From Brienomyrus brachyistius (lineage: Eukaryota > Chordata > Actinopteri > Osteoglossiformes > Mormyridae), in assembly GCF_023856365.1 (NCBI RefSeq), contig NW_026042474.1, positions 62,001-126,000 on the forward strand: DNA of 64,000 nucleotides, written 5' to 3'. Below are positions 25,406 through 38,953 of the stretch, piece after piece. Made by a program: the position numbers and the translations under genes. Each line of letters opens with the position of its first letter. Position 1 is the stretch's first letter. Below the pieces are notes generated by a model. It was not told the origin of the DNA, ran no database searches, and saw only the letters and a program-made list of their open reading frames with translations.

Positions 25406-27571
25406 GGGGGACGGAGTCCCAAGATGCATAGGGCCAGAGTCCTGACACATGGGGGGAAGGAGTCCCAAGATGCATAGGGCCAGAGTCCTGATACTTAGGG
25501 GGACGGAGTCCCAAGATGCATAGGGAGAGAGTGCTGACACATAGGGGGATGAAGTCCCAAGATGCAAAGGGCCAGAGTGCTAATACTTAGGGGTATGGAG
25601 TCCCAAGGTGCATGGGGCCAGAGTCCTGACACATAGGGGGACGGAGTCCCAAGATGCATAGGGCCAGAGTCCTGACACATAGGGGGACGAAGTCCAAAGA
25701 TGCATAGGGCCAGAGTGCTGATCCTTAGGGGGACGGAGTCCCAAGATACATAGGGCCAGAGTGCTGATACTTAGGGACACGGAGTCCCAAGATGCATTGG
25801 GCCAGAGTCCTGACACATGGGGGGAAGGAGTCCCAAGATGCATAGGGCCAGAGTCCTGATACTTAGGGGGACGGAGTCCCAAGATGCATAGGGAGAGAGT
25901 GCTGACACATAGGGGGATGAAGTCCCAAGATGCAAAGGGCCAGAGTGCTAATACTTAGGGGTATGGAGTCCCAAGGTGCATGGGGCCAGAGTCCTGACAC
26001 ATAGGGGGAAGGAGTCCCAAGATGCATAGGGCCAGAGTCCTGATACTTAGGGGGACGGAGTCCCAAGATGCATAGGGAGAGAGTGCTGACACATAGGGGG
26101 ATGGAGTCCCAAGATGCAAAGGGCCAGAGTCCTAATACTTAGGGGTATGGAGTCCCAAGATGCATAGGGCCAGAGTCCTGATACTTAGGCGGACGGAGTC
26201 CCAAGATGCATAGGGCCAGAGTCCTGACACAAAAAGGGGGGCCGAGTCCCTAGATGCATAGGGCCAGGGTCCTGACACATTGGGTGGCTGAGTCCCAAGA
26301 TGCATAGGGCCAGACTGCTGATACTTAGGGGGACAGAGTCCAAAGATGCATAGGGCCAGAGTGCTAATACTTAGGGGGATGGAGTCCCAAGATGCATAGG
26401 GCCAGAGTCCTGATACTTAGGGGGACGGAGTCCCAAGATGCATAGGGAGAGAGTGCTGACACATAGGGGGATGAAGTCCCAAGATGCATAGGGCCAGAGT
26501 GCTGATACTTAGGGGGACGGAGTCCCAAGATGCATAGGGCCAGAGTCCTGACACATGGGGGGAAGGAGTCCCAAGATGCATAGGGCCAGAGTCCTGATAC
26601 TTAGGGGGACGGAGTCCCAAGATGCATAGGGAGAGAGTGCTGACACATAGGGGGATGGAGTCCCAAGATGCAAAGGGCCAGAGTCCTAATACTTAGGGGT
26701 ATGGAGTCCCAAGATGCATAGGGCCAGAGTCCTGATACTTAGGCGGACGGAGTCCCAAGATGCATAGGGCCAGAGTCCTGACACAAAAAGGGGGGCCGAG
26801 TCCCTAGATGCATAGGGCCAGGGTCCTGACACATTGGGTGGCTGAGTCCCAAGATGCATAGGGCCAGACTGCTGATACTTAGGGGGACAGAGTCCAAAGA
26901 AGCATAGGGCCAGAGTGCTAATACTTAGGGGGATGGAGTCCCAAGATGCATAGCGCCAGAGTGCTGATACTTAGGGGGACGGAGTCCCAAGTTGCATAGG
27001 GCCAGAGTCCTGACTCATAGGGGGATGAAGTCCCAAGATGCATAGGGCCAGAGTCCTGACACATAGGGGGATGTAGTCCCAAGATGCATAGGGCCAGAGT
27101 CCTGATACTTAGGCGGACGGAGTCCCAAGATGCATAGGGCCAGTGTCCTGACACATAGGGGGATGGAGTCCCAAGATGCATCGGGCCAGAGTGCTGATAC
27201 TTAGGGGGACGGAGTCCCAAGATGCATACGGCCAGGGTCCTGACACATAGGGGGACGGAGACCCAAGATGCATAAAGCCAGAGTCCTGACACATAGGGGG
27301 ACGAAGTCCAAAGATGCATAAGGCCAGAGTGCTGATCCTTAGGGGGACGGAGTCCCAAGATGCATAGGGCCAGAGTGCTGATACTTAGGGAGACGGAGTC
27401 CCAAGATGCATTGGGCCAGAGTGCTGATACTTAGGGGGACGGAGTCCCAAGATGCATAGGGCCAGAGTCTTGATACTTAGGGGGATGGAGTCCCAAGATG
27501 CATAGGGCCAGAGTCCTGATACTTAGGCGGACGGAGTCCCAAGATGCATAGGGCCAGAGTCCTGACACATA
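25406..27571 (+). repeat. 2166-bp HOR, copy 2
   Basis: It follows the previous copy head-to-tail at 2166 bp and shares the private AAGAAGCATAGG change (about 26,898). The match ends near 27,571, where the next unit reads GGGGGGCGG instead of GGGGGACGG. The 48-bp variants are at 26,227 and 26,781. No gene is seen. Confidence 0.83.
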
Positions 27572-30460
27572 GGGGGGCGGAGTCCCTAGATGCATAGGGA
27601 CAGGGTCCTGACACATAGGGGGGCGGAGTCCCAAGATGCATAGGGCCAGAGCGCTAATACTTAGGGGGATGGAGTCCCAAGATGCATAGGGCCAGAGTGC
27701 TAATACTTAGGTGGATGGAGTCCCAAGTTGCATTGGGCCAGAGTCATGACACATAGGGGGACGAAGTCCCAAGACGCATAGGGCCAGTGTGCTGATACTT
27801 ATAGGAACGGAGTCCCAAGATGCATAGGGCCAGAGTGGTGACACATAGGGGGACGGAATCCCAAGATGCATAGGGCCAGAGTCTTGATACTTAGGGGGAT
27901 GGAGTCCCAAGATGCATAGGGCCAGAGTCCTGACACATAGGGGGACGGAGTCCCAAGATGCCTAGGGCCAGAGTGCTGATACTTAAGGGGAAGGAGTCCC
28001 AAGATGCATAGGGCCAGAGTCCTGACATATAGGGGGACGAAGTCTCAAGATGCATAGGGCCAGAGTGCTGATCCTTAGGTGGATGGAGTCCCAAGATGCA
28101 TAGGGCCAGAGTCCTGATATATAGGGGGGCGGAGTCCCAAGATGCTTAGGGCCAGAGTCCTGATATATAGGGGGGCGGAGTCCCAAGATGCTTAGGGCCA
28201 GAATGCTGATACTTAGGGGGACGGAGTCCCAAGATGCATAGGGCCAGAGTCCTGACACATAGGGGAACGGAGTCCCAAGATGCATAGGGCCAGAGTGCTA
28301 ATACTTAGGGGGATGGAGTCCCAAGATGCATAGGGCTAGTGTGCTGATACTTAGGGGGACGGAGTCCCAAGATGCATAGGGCCAGAGTGCTGATACTTAG
28401 GGGGACGGAGTCCCAAGATGCATAGGGCCAGAGTCCTGACACATGGGGGGAAGGAGTCCCAAGATGCATAGGGCCAGAGTCCTGATACTTAGGGGGACGG
28501 AGTCCCAAGATGCATAGGGAGAGAGTGCTGACACATAGGGGGATGAAGTCCCAAGATGCAAAGGGCCAGAGTGCTAATACTTAGGGGTATGGAGTCCCAA
28601 GGTGCATGGGGCCAGAGTCCTGACACATAGGGGGACGGAGTCCCAAGATGCATAGGGCCAGAGTCCTGACACATAGGGGGACGAAGTCCAAAGATGCATA
28701 GGGCCAGAGTGCTGATCCTTAGGGGGACGGAGTCCCAAGATACATAGGGCCAGAGTGCTGATACTTAGGGACACGGAGTCCCAAGATGCATTGGGCCAGA
28801 GTCCTGACACATGGGGGGAAGGAGTCCCAAGATGCATTGGGCCAGAGTCCTGATACTTAGGGGGACGGAGTCCCAAGATGCATAGGGAGAGAGTGCTGAC
28901 ACATAGGGGGATGAAGTCCCAAGATGCAAAGGGCCAGAGTGCTAATACTTAGGGGTATGGAGTCCCAAGGTGCATGGGGCCAGAGTCCTGACACATAGGG
29001 GGAAGGAGTCCCAAGATGCATAGGGCCAGAGTCCTGATACTTAGGGGGACGGAGTCCCAAGATGCATAGGGAGAGAGTGCTGACACATAGGGGGATGGAG
29101 TCCCAAGATGCAAAGGGCCAGAGTCCTAATACTTAGGGGTATGGAGTCCCAAGATGCATAGGGCCAGAGTCCTGATACTTAGGCGGACGGAGTCCCAAGA
29201 TGCATAGGGCCAGAGTCCTGACACAAAAAGGGGGGCCGAGTCCCTAGATGCATAGGGCCAGGGTCCTGACACATTGGGTGGCTGAGTCCCAAGATGCATA
29301 GGGCCAGACTGCTGATACTTAGGGGGACAGAGTCCAAAGATGCATAGGGCCAGAGTGCTAATACTTAGGGGGATGGAGTCCCAAGATGCATAGGGCCAGA
29401 GTCCTGATACTTAGGGGGACGGAGTCCCAAGATGCATAGGGAGAGAGTGCTGACACATAGGGGGATGAAGTCCCAAGATGCATAGGGCCAGAGTGCTGAT
29501 ACTTAGGGGGACGGAGTCCCAAGATGCATAGGGCCAGAGTCCTGACACATGGGGGGAAGGAGTCCCAAGATGCATAGGGCCAGAGTCCTGATACTTAGGG
29601 GGACGGAGTCCCAAGATGCATAGGGAGAGAGTGCTGACACATAGGGGGATGGAGTCCCAAGATGCAAAGGGCCAGAGTCCTAATACTTAGGGGTATGGAG
29701 TCCCAAGATGCATAGGGCCAGAGTCCTGATACTTAGGCGGACGGAGTCCCAAGATGCATAGGGCCAGAGTCCTGACACAAAAAGGGGGGCCGAGTCCCTA
29801 GATGCATAGGGCCAGGGTCCTGACACATTGGGTGGCTGAGTCCCAAGATGCATAGGGCCAGACTGCTGATACTTAGGGGGACAGAGTCCAAAGATGCATA
29901 GGGCCAGAGTGCTAATACTTAGGGGGATGGAGTCCCAAGATGCATAGCGCCAGAGTGCTGATACTTAGGGGGACGGAGTCCCAAGTTGCATAGGGCCAGA
30001 GTCCTGACTCATAGGGGGATGAAGTCCCAAGATGCATAGGGCCAGAGTCCTGACACATAGGGGGATGTAGTCCCAAGATGCATAGGGCCAGAGTCCTGAT
30101 ACTTAGGCGGACGGAGTCCCAAGATGCATAGGGCCAGTGTCCTGACACATAGGGGGATGGAGTCCCAAGATGCATCGGGCCAGAGTGCTGATACTTAGGG
30201 GGACGGAGTCCCAAGATGCATACGGCCAGGGTCCTGACACATAGGGGGACGGAGACCCAAGATGCATAAAGCCAGAGTCCTGACACATAGGGGGACGAAG
30301 TCCAAAGATGCATAAGGCCAGAGTGCTGATCCTTAGGGGGACGGAGTCCCAAGATGCATAGGGCCAGAGTGCTGATACTTAGGGAGACGGAGTCCCAAGA
30401 TGCATTGGGCCAGAGTGCTGATACTTAGGGGGACGGAGTCCCAAGATGCATAGGGCCAGA
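27422..30460 (+). repeat. 5160-bp-spaced duplication, copy 2
   Basis: It repeats 22,262-25,300. It lacks the AAGAAGCATAGG change at the equivalent site (about 29,892 reads AAGATGCATAGG) and has a private GCATTGGG near 28,835. The 48-bp variants are at 29,221 and 29,775. No gene is seen. Confidence 0.82.
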
Positions 30461-33400
30461 GTCCTGATTCTTAGGGGGACGGAGTGCCAAGATACATAGG
30501 GCCAGAGTGCTGATACTTAGGGGGACGGAGTCCCAAGATGCATAGGGCCAGAGTCTTGATACTTAGGGGGATGGAGTCCCAAGATGCATAGGGCCAGAGT
30601 CCTGATACTTAGGCGGACGGAGTCCCAAGATGCATAGGGCCAGAGTCCTGACACATAGGGGGGCGGAGTCCCTAGATGCACAGGGCCAGGGTCCTGACAC
30701 ATAGGGGGGCGGAGTCCCAAGATGCATAGGGCCAGAGCGCTAATACTTAGGGGGATGGAGTCCCAAGATGCATAGGGCCAGAGTGCTAATACTTAGGTGG
30801 ATGGAGTCCCAAGTTGCATTGGGCCAGAGTCATGACACATAGGGGGACGAAGTCCCAAGACGCATAGGGCCAGTGTGCTGATACTTATGGGGACGGAGTC
30901 CCAAGATGCATAGGGCCAGAGTCCTGATACTTACAGGGACGGAGTCCCAAAATGCATAGGGCTAGAGTCCTGACATATAGGGGGACGAAGTCTCAAGATG
31001 CATAGGGCCAGAGTGCTGATCCTTAGGTGGATGGAGTCCCAAGATGCATAGGGCCAGAGTCCTGATATATAGGTGGGCGGAGTCCCAAGATGCTTAGGGC
31101 CAGAATGCTGATACTTAGGGGGACGGAGTCCCAAGATGCATAGGGCCAGAGTCCTGACACATAGGGGAACGGAGTCCCAAGATGCATAGGGCCAGAGTGC
31201 TGATACTTACGGGAACGGAGTCCCAAGATGCATAGGGCTAGAGTCCTGACACATAGCGGGACGAAGTCCAAAGATGCATAAAGCCAGAGTGCTAATACTT
31301 AGGGGGATGGAGTCCCAAGATGCATAGGGCTAGTGTGCTGATACTTAGGGGGACGGAGTCCCAAGATGCATAGGGCCAGAGTGCTGATACTTTGGGGGAC
31401 GGAGTCCCAAGATGCATAGGGCCAGAGTCCTGACACATGGGGGGAAGGAGTCCCAAGATGCATAGGGCCAGAGTCCTGATACTTAGGGGGACGGAGTCCC
31501 AAGATGCATAGGGAGAGAGTGCTGACACATAGGGGGATGAAGTCCCAAGATGCAAAGGGCCAGAGTGCTAATACTTAGGGGTATGGAGTCCCAAGGTGCA
31601 TGGGGCCAGAGTCCTGACACATAGGGGGACGGAGTCCCAAGATGCATAGGGCCAGAGTCCTGACACATAGGGGGACGAAGTCCAAAGTTGCATAGGGCCA
31701 GAGTGCTGATCCTTAGGGGGACGGAGTCCCAAGATACATAGGGCCAGAGTGCTGATACTTAGGGACACGGAGTCCCAAGATGCATTGGGCCAGAGTCCTG
31801 ATATATAGGGGGGCGGAGTCCCAAGATGCTTAGGGCCAGAATGCTGATACTTAGGGGGACGGAGTCCCAAGATGCATAGGGCCAGAGTCCTGTCACATAG
31901 GGGAACGGAGTCAAAAGATGCATAGGGCCAGAGTGCTGATACTTACGGGAACGGAGTCCCAAGATGCATAGGGCTAGAGTCCTGACACATAGCGGGACGA
32001 AGTCCAAAGATGCATAGGGCCAGAGTGCTGATACTCAGGGGGACGGATTCCCAAGATGCATAGGGCCAGAGTCCTGATACTTAGGGGGACGGAGTCCCAA
32101 GATGCATAGGGCCAGAGTCCTGACACATAGGGGGATGTAGTCCCAAGATGCATAGGGCCAGAGTCCTGATACTTAGGCGGACGGAGTCCCAAGATGTATA
32201 GGGCCAGTGTCCTGACACATAGGGGGATGGAGTCCCAAGATGCATCGGGCCAGAGTGCTGATACTTAGGGGGACGGAGTCCCAAGATGCATACGGCCAGG
32301 GTCCTGACACATAGGGGGACGGAGACCCAAGATGCATAAAGCCAGAGTCCTGATACTTAGGGGGACGGAGTCCCAAGATTCTTAGGGCCAGGGTCCTGAC
32401 ACATAGGGGGGCGGAGTCCCAATATGCATAGGGCCAGAGTGCTGATACTTAGGGGGACAGAATCCAAAGATGCATAGGGCCAGAGTGCTAATACTTAGGG
32501 GGATGGAGTCCCAAGATGCATAGGGCTAGTGTGCTGATACTTAGGGGGACGGAGTCCCAAGATGCATATGGCCAGAGTGCTGATACTTAGGGGGACGGAG
32601 TCCCAAGATGCATAGGGCCAGAGTCCTGACACATGGGGGGAAGGAGTCCCAAGATGCATAGGGCCAGAGTCCTGATACTTAGGGGGACGGAGTCCCAAGA
32701 TGCATAGGGAGAGAGTGCTGACACATAGGGGGATGGAGTCCCAAGATGCAAAGGGCCAGAGTCCTAATACTTAGGGGTATGGAGTCCCAAGATGCATAGG
32801 GCCAGAGTCCTGATACTTAGGCGGACGGAGTCCCAAGATGCATAGGGCCAGAGTCCTGACACAAAAAGGGGGGCCGAGTCCCTAGATGCATAGGGCCAGG
32901 GTCCTGACACATTGGGGGGCTGAGTCCCAAGATGCATAGGGCCAGACTGCTGATACTTAGGGGGACAGAGTCCAAAGATGCATAGGGCCAGAGTGCTAAT
33001 ACTTAGGGGGATGGAGTCCCAAGATGCATAGCGCCAGAGTGCTGATACTTAGGGGGACGGAGTCCCAAGTTGCATAGGGCCAGAGTCCTGACTCATAGGG
33101 GGATGAAGTCCCAAGATGCATAGGGCCAGAGTCCTGACACATAGGGGGATGGAGTCCCAAGATGCATAGGGCCAGAGTCCTGATACTTAGGGGGTCGGAG
33201 TCCCAAGATGCATAGGGCCAGAGTGCTGATACTTAGGGGGACGGAGTCCCAAGATGTATAGGGCCAGGGTCCTGACACATAGGGGGACGGAGACCCAAGA
33301 TGCATAAAGCCAGAGTCCTGATACTTAGGGGGACGGAGTCCCAAGATTCTTAGGGCCAGGGTCCTGACACATAGGGGGGCGGAGTCCCAAGATGCATAGG

Positions 33401-35251
33401 GCCAGAGTGCTGATACTTAGAAGGACAGAGTCCCAAGATGCATAGGGCTAGTGTGCTGATACTTAGGGGGACGTAGTCCCAAGATGCATAGGGCCAGAGT
33501 GCTGATAATTAGGGGGACGGAGTCCCAAGATGCATAGGGAGAGAGTGCTGACACATAGGGGGATGGAGTCCCAAGATGCAAAGGGCCAGAGTGCTAATAC
33601 TTAGGGGTATGGAGTCCCAATGTGCATGGGGCCAGAGTTCTGACACATAGGGGGACGGAGTCGCAAGATGCATAGGGCCAGAGTCCTGACACATAGGGGG
33701 ACGAAGTCCAAAGATGCATAAGGCCAGAGTGCTGATCCTTAGGGGGACGGAGTCCCAAGATGCATAGGGCCAGAGTGCTGATACTTAGGGAGACGGAGTC
33801 CCAAGATGCATTGGGCCAGAGTGCTGATACTTAGGGGGACGGAGTCCCAAGATGCATAGGGCAAGAGTCCTGATACTTAGGGGGACGGAGTGCCAAGATA
33901 CATAGGGCCAGAGTGCTGATACTTAGGGGGACGGAGTCCCAAGATGCATAGGGCCAGAGTCTTGATACTTAGGGGGATGGAGTCCCAAGATGCATAGGGC
34001 CAGAGTCCTGATACTTAGGCGGACGGAGTCCCAAGATGCATAGGGCCAGAGTCCTGACACATAGGGGGGCGGAGTCCCTAGATGCATAGGGACAGGGTCC
34101 TGACACATAGGGGGGCGGAGTCCCAAGATGCATAGGGCCAGAGCGCTAATACTTAGGGGGATGGACTCCCAAGATGCATAGGGCCAGAGTGCTAATACTT
34201 AGGTGGATGGAGTCCCAAGTTGCATTGGGCCAGAGTCATGACACATAGGGGGACGAAGTCCCAAGACGCATAGGGCCAGTGTGCTGATACTTATGGGGAC
34301 GGAGTCCCAAGATGCATAGGGCCAGAGTGGTGACACATAGGGGGACGGAATCCCAAGATGCATAGGGCCAGAGTCTTGATACTTAGGGGGATGGAGTCCC
34401 AAGATGCATAGGGCCAGAGTCCTGACACATAGGGGGACGGAGTCCCAAGATGCCTAGGGCCAGAGTGCTGATACTTAAGGGGAAGGAGTCCCAAGATGCA
34501 TAGGGCCAGAGTCCTGACATATAGGGGGACGAAGTCTCAAGATGCATAGGGCCAGAGTGCTGATCCTTAGGTGGATGGAGTCCCAAGATGCATAGGGCCA
34601 GAGTCCTGATATATAGGGGGGCGGAGTCCCAAGATGCTTAGGGCCAGAATGCTGATACTTAGGGGGACGGAGTCCCAAGATGCATAGGGCCAGAGTCCTG
34701 ACACATAGGGGAACGGAGTCCCAAGATGCATAGGGCCAGAGTGCTAATACTTAGGGGGATGGAGTCCCAAGATGCATAGGGCTAGTGTGCTGATACTTAG
34801 GGGGACGGAGTCCCAAGATGCATAGGGCCAGAGTGCTGATACTTAGGGGGACGGAGTCCCAAGATGCATAGGGCCAGAGTCCTGACACATGGGGGGAAGG
34901 AGTCCCAAGATGCATAGGGCCAGAGTCCTGATACTTAGGGGGACGGAGTCCCAGGATGCATAGGGAGAGAGTGCTGACACATAGGGGGATGAAGTCCCAA
35001 GATGCAAAGGGCCAGAGTGCTAATACTTAGGGGTATGGAGTCCCAAGGTGCATGGGGCCAGAGTCCTGACACATAGGGGGACGGAGTCCCAAGATGCATA
35101 GGGCCAGAGTCCTGACACATAGGGGGACGAAGTCCAAAGATGCATAGGGCCAGAGTGCTGATCCTTAGGGGGACGGAGTCCCAAGATACATAGGGCCAGA
35201 GTGCTGATACTTAGGGACACGGAGTCCCAAGATGCATTGGGCCAGAGTCCT
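28842..35251 (+). repeat. ~11.6-kb-spaced duplication, copy 2
   Basis: It repeats 17,236-23,645. Shared unusual sites include GCATATGG (20,915/32,567), TAATTAGGGGG (21,854/33,506) and AGTCGCAAG (22,009/33,661). Its private changes include CTTTGGGGG near 31,391, AGTCAAAAG near 31,911 and CTTAGAAGGAC near 33,419. It keeps the monomer that copy 1 lost near 19,150. Divergence at 35,251 is abrupt: GATATATAGGGGAACGG here, GACACATGGGGGGAAGG in copy 1. No gene is seen. Confidence 0.83.
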
Positions 35252-35365
35252 GATATATAGGGGAACGGAGTCCCAAGATGCATAGGGCCAGAGTGCTGAT
35301 ACTTACGGGAACGGAGTCCCAAGATGCATAGGGCTAGAGTCCTGACACATAGCGGGACGAAGTCC

Positions 35366-37159
35366 AAAGATGCATAGGGCCAGAGTGCTGATACTCAGGG
35401 GGACGGATTCCCAAGATGCATAGGGCCAGAGTCCTGATACTTAGGGGGACGGAGTCCCAAGATGCATAGGGCCAGAGTCCTGACACATAGGGGGATGTAG
35501 TCCCAAGATGCATAGGGCCAGAGTCCTGATACTTAGGCGGACGAAGTCCCAAGATGCATAGGGCCAGTGTCCTGACACATAGTGGGATGGAGTCCCAAGA
35601 TGCATCGGGCCAGAGTGCTGATACTTAGGGGGACGGAGTCCCAAGATGCATACGGCCAGGGTCCTGACACATAGGGGGACGGAGACCCAAGATGCATAAA
35701 GCCAGAGTCCTGATACTTAGGGGGACGGAGTCCCAAGATTCTTAGGGCCAGGGTCCTGACACATAGGGGGGCGGAGTCCCAATATGCATAGGGCCAGAGT
35801 GCTGATACTTAGGGGGACAGAATCCAAAGATGCATAGGGCCAGAGTGCTAATACTTAGGGGGATGGAGTCCCAAGATGCATAGGGCTAGTGTGCTGATAC
35901 TTAGGGGGACGGAGTCCCAAGATGCATAGCGGCAGAGTGCTGATACTTAGGGGGACGGAGTCCCAAGATGCATAGGGCCAGAGTCCTGACTCATAGGGGG
36001 ATGAAGTCCCAAGATGCATAGGGCCAGAGTCCTGACACATAGGGGGATGGAGTCCCAAGATGCATAAGGCCAGAGCCCTGATACTTAGGGGGTCGGAGTC
36101 CCAAGATGCATAGGGCCAGAGTGCTGATACTTAGGGGGACGGAGTCCCAAGATGTATAGGACCAGGGTCCTGACACATAGGGAGATGGAGTCCTAAGGTA
36201 CATATGGCCAGAGTCCTAATACTTAGGTGGACGGAGTCCCAAGATGCTTAGGGCCAGGGTCCTGACACATAGGGGGGCGGAGTCCCAAGATGCATAGGGC
36301 CAGAGTGCTGATACTTAGGGGGACAGAGTCCAAAGGTGCATAGGGCCAGAGCGCTAATACTTAGGGGGATGGAGTCCCAAGATGCATAGGGCCAGAGTGC
36401 TAATAATTAGGTGGATGGAGTCCCAAGTTGCATTGGGCCAGAGTCATGACACATAGGGGGACGAAGTCCCAAGACGCATAGGGCCAGTGTGCTGATACTT
36501 ATGGGGACGGAGTCCCAAGATGCATAGGGCCAGAGTGGTGACACATAAGGGGACGGAATCCCAAGATGCATAGGGCCAGAGTCTTGATACTTAGGGGGAT
36601 GGAGTCCCAAGATGCATAGGGCCAGAGTCCTGACACATAGGGGGACGGAGTCCCAAGATGCCTAGGGCCAGAGTGCTGATACTTAAGGGGATGGAGTCCC
36701 AAGATGCATAGGGCCAGAGTCCTGATACTTACGGGGACGGAGTCCCAAAATGCATAGGGCTAGAGTCCTGACATATAGGGGGACGAAGTCTCAAGATGCA
36801 TAGGGCCAGAGTGCTGATCCTTAGGTGGATGGAGTCCCAAGATGCATAGGGCCAGAGTCCTGATATATAGGGGGGCGGAGTCCCAAGATGCTTAGGGCCA
36901 GAATGCTGATACTTAGGGGGACGGAGTCCCAAGATGCATAGGGCCAGAGTCCTGACACATAGGGGAACGGAGTCCCAAGATGCATAGGGCCAGAGTGCTG
37001 ATACTTACGGGAACGGAGTCCCAAGATGCATAGGGCTAGAGTCCTGACACATAGCGGGACGAAGTCCAAAGATGCATAAAGCCAGAGTGCTAATACTTAG
37101 GGGGATGGAGTCCCAAGATGCATAGGGCTAGTGTGCTGATACTTAGGGGGACGGAGTCC
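35366..37159 (+). repeat. 1794-bp tandem duplication, copy 1 (39 monomers)
   Basis: Anchors 35,441/37,235, 35,855/37,649, 36,407/38,201 and 36,821/38,615 are 1794 bp apart, exactly 39 x 46. The unit contains monomers from the end of the 966-bp HOR (GATGTAG, GCATCGGG, GCATACGG, GGAGACCC), then GGGGGTCGG, GTCCTAAGGTACATATGG and GCGCTAATAC variants. No gene is seen. Confidence 0.85.
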
Positions 37160-38953
37160 CAAGATGCATAGGGCCAGAGTGCTGATACTCAGGGGGACGG
37201 ATTCCCAAGATGCATAGGGCCAGAGTCCTGATACTTAGGGGGACGGAGTCCCAAGATGCATAGGGCCAGAGTCCTGACACATAGGGGGATGTAGTCCCAA
37301 GATGCATAGGGCCAGAGTCCTGATACTTAGGCGGACGAAGTCCCAAGATGCATAGGGCCAGTGTCCTGACACATAGGGGGATGGAGTCCCAAGATGCATC
37401 GGGCCAGAGTGCTGATACTTAGGGGGACGGAGTCCCAAGATGCATACGGCCAGGGTCCTGACACATAGGGGGACGGAGACCCAAGATGCATAAAGCCAGA
37501 GTCCTGATACTTAGGGGGACGGAGTCCCAAGATTCTTAGGGCCAGGGTCCTGACACATAGGGGGGCGGAGTCCCAATATGCATAGGGCCAGAGTGCTGAT
37601 ACTTAGGGGGACAGAATCCAAAGATGCATAGGGCCAGAGTGCTAATACTTAGGGGGATGGAGTCCCAAGATGCATAGGGCTAGTGTGCTGATACTTAGGG
37701 GGACGGAGTCCCAAGATGCATAGCGCCAGAGTGCTGATACTTAGGGGGACGGAGTCCCAAGATGCATAGGGCCAGAGTCCTGACTCATAGGGGGATGAAG
37801 TCCCAAGATGCATAGGGCCAGAGTCCTGACACATAGGGGGATGGAGTCCCAAGATGCATAGGGCCAGAGTCCTGATACTTAGGGGGTCGGAGTCCCAAGA
37901 TGCATTGGGCCAGAGTGCTGATACTTAGGGGGACGGAGTCCCAAGATGTATAGGACCAGGGTCCTGACACATAGGGAGATGGAGTCCTAAGGTACATATG
38001 GCCAGAGTCCTAATACTTAGGTGGACGGAGTCCCAAGATGCTTAGGTCCAGGGTCCTGACACATAGGGGGGCGGAGTCCCAAGATGCATAGGGCCAGAGT
38101 GCTGATACTTAGGGGGACAGAGTCCAAAGATGCATAGGGCCAGAGCGCTAATACTTAGGGGGATGGAGTCCCAAGATGCATAGGGCCAGAGTGCTAATAC
38201 TTAGGTGGATGGAGTCCCAAGTTGCATTGGGCCAGAGTCATGACACATAGGGGGACGAAGTCCCAAGACGCATAGGGCCAGTGTGCTGATACTTATGGGG
38301 ACGGAGTCCCAAGATGCATAGGGCCAGAGTGGTGACACATAGGGGGACGGAATCCCAAGATGCATAGGGCCAGAGTCTTGATACTTAGGGGGATGGAGTC
38401 CCAAGATGCATAGGGCCAGAGTCCTGACACATAGGGGGACGGAGTCCCAAGATGCCTAGGGCCAGAGTGCTGATACTTAAGGGGATGGAGTCCCAAGATG
38501 CATAGGGCCAGAGTCCTGATACTTACGGGGACGGAGTCCCAAAATGCATAGGGCTAGAGTCCTGACATATAGGGGTACGAAGTCTCAAGATGCATAGGGC
38601 CAGAGTGCTGATCCTTAGGTGGATGGAGTCCCAAGATGCATAGGGCCAGAGTCCTGATATATAGGGGGGCGGAGTCCCAAGATGCTTAGGGCCAGAATGC
38701 TGATACTTAGGGGGACGGAGTCCCAAGATGCATAGGGCCAGAGTCCTGACACATAGGGGAACGGAGTCCCAAGATGCATAGGGCCAGAGTGCTGATACTT
38801 ACGGGAACGGAGTCCCAAGATGCATAGGGCTAGAGTCCTGACACATAGCGGGACGAAGTCCAAAGATGCATAAAGCCAGAGTGCTAATACTTAGGGGGAT
38901 GGAGTCCCAAGATGCATAGGGCTAGTGTGCTTATACTTAGGGGGACGGAGTCC
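37160..38953 (+). repeat. 1794-bp tandem duplication, copy 2
   Basis: It follows copy 1 in register. Differences include GCATTGGG near 37,903, TTAGGTCCAGGG near 38,044, GGGGTACGAAG near 38,573 and TGCTTATAC near 38,930. The match ends near 38,981, where the unit reads ATACTTAGG instead of ATACTCAGG. No gene is seen. Confidence 0.85.
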
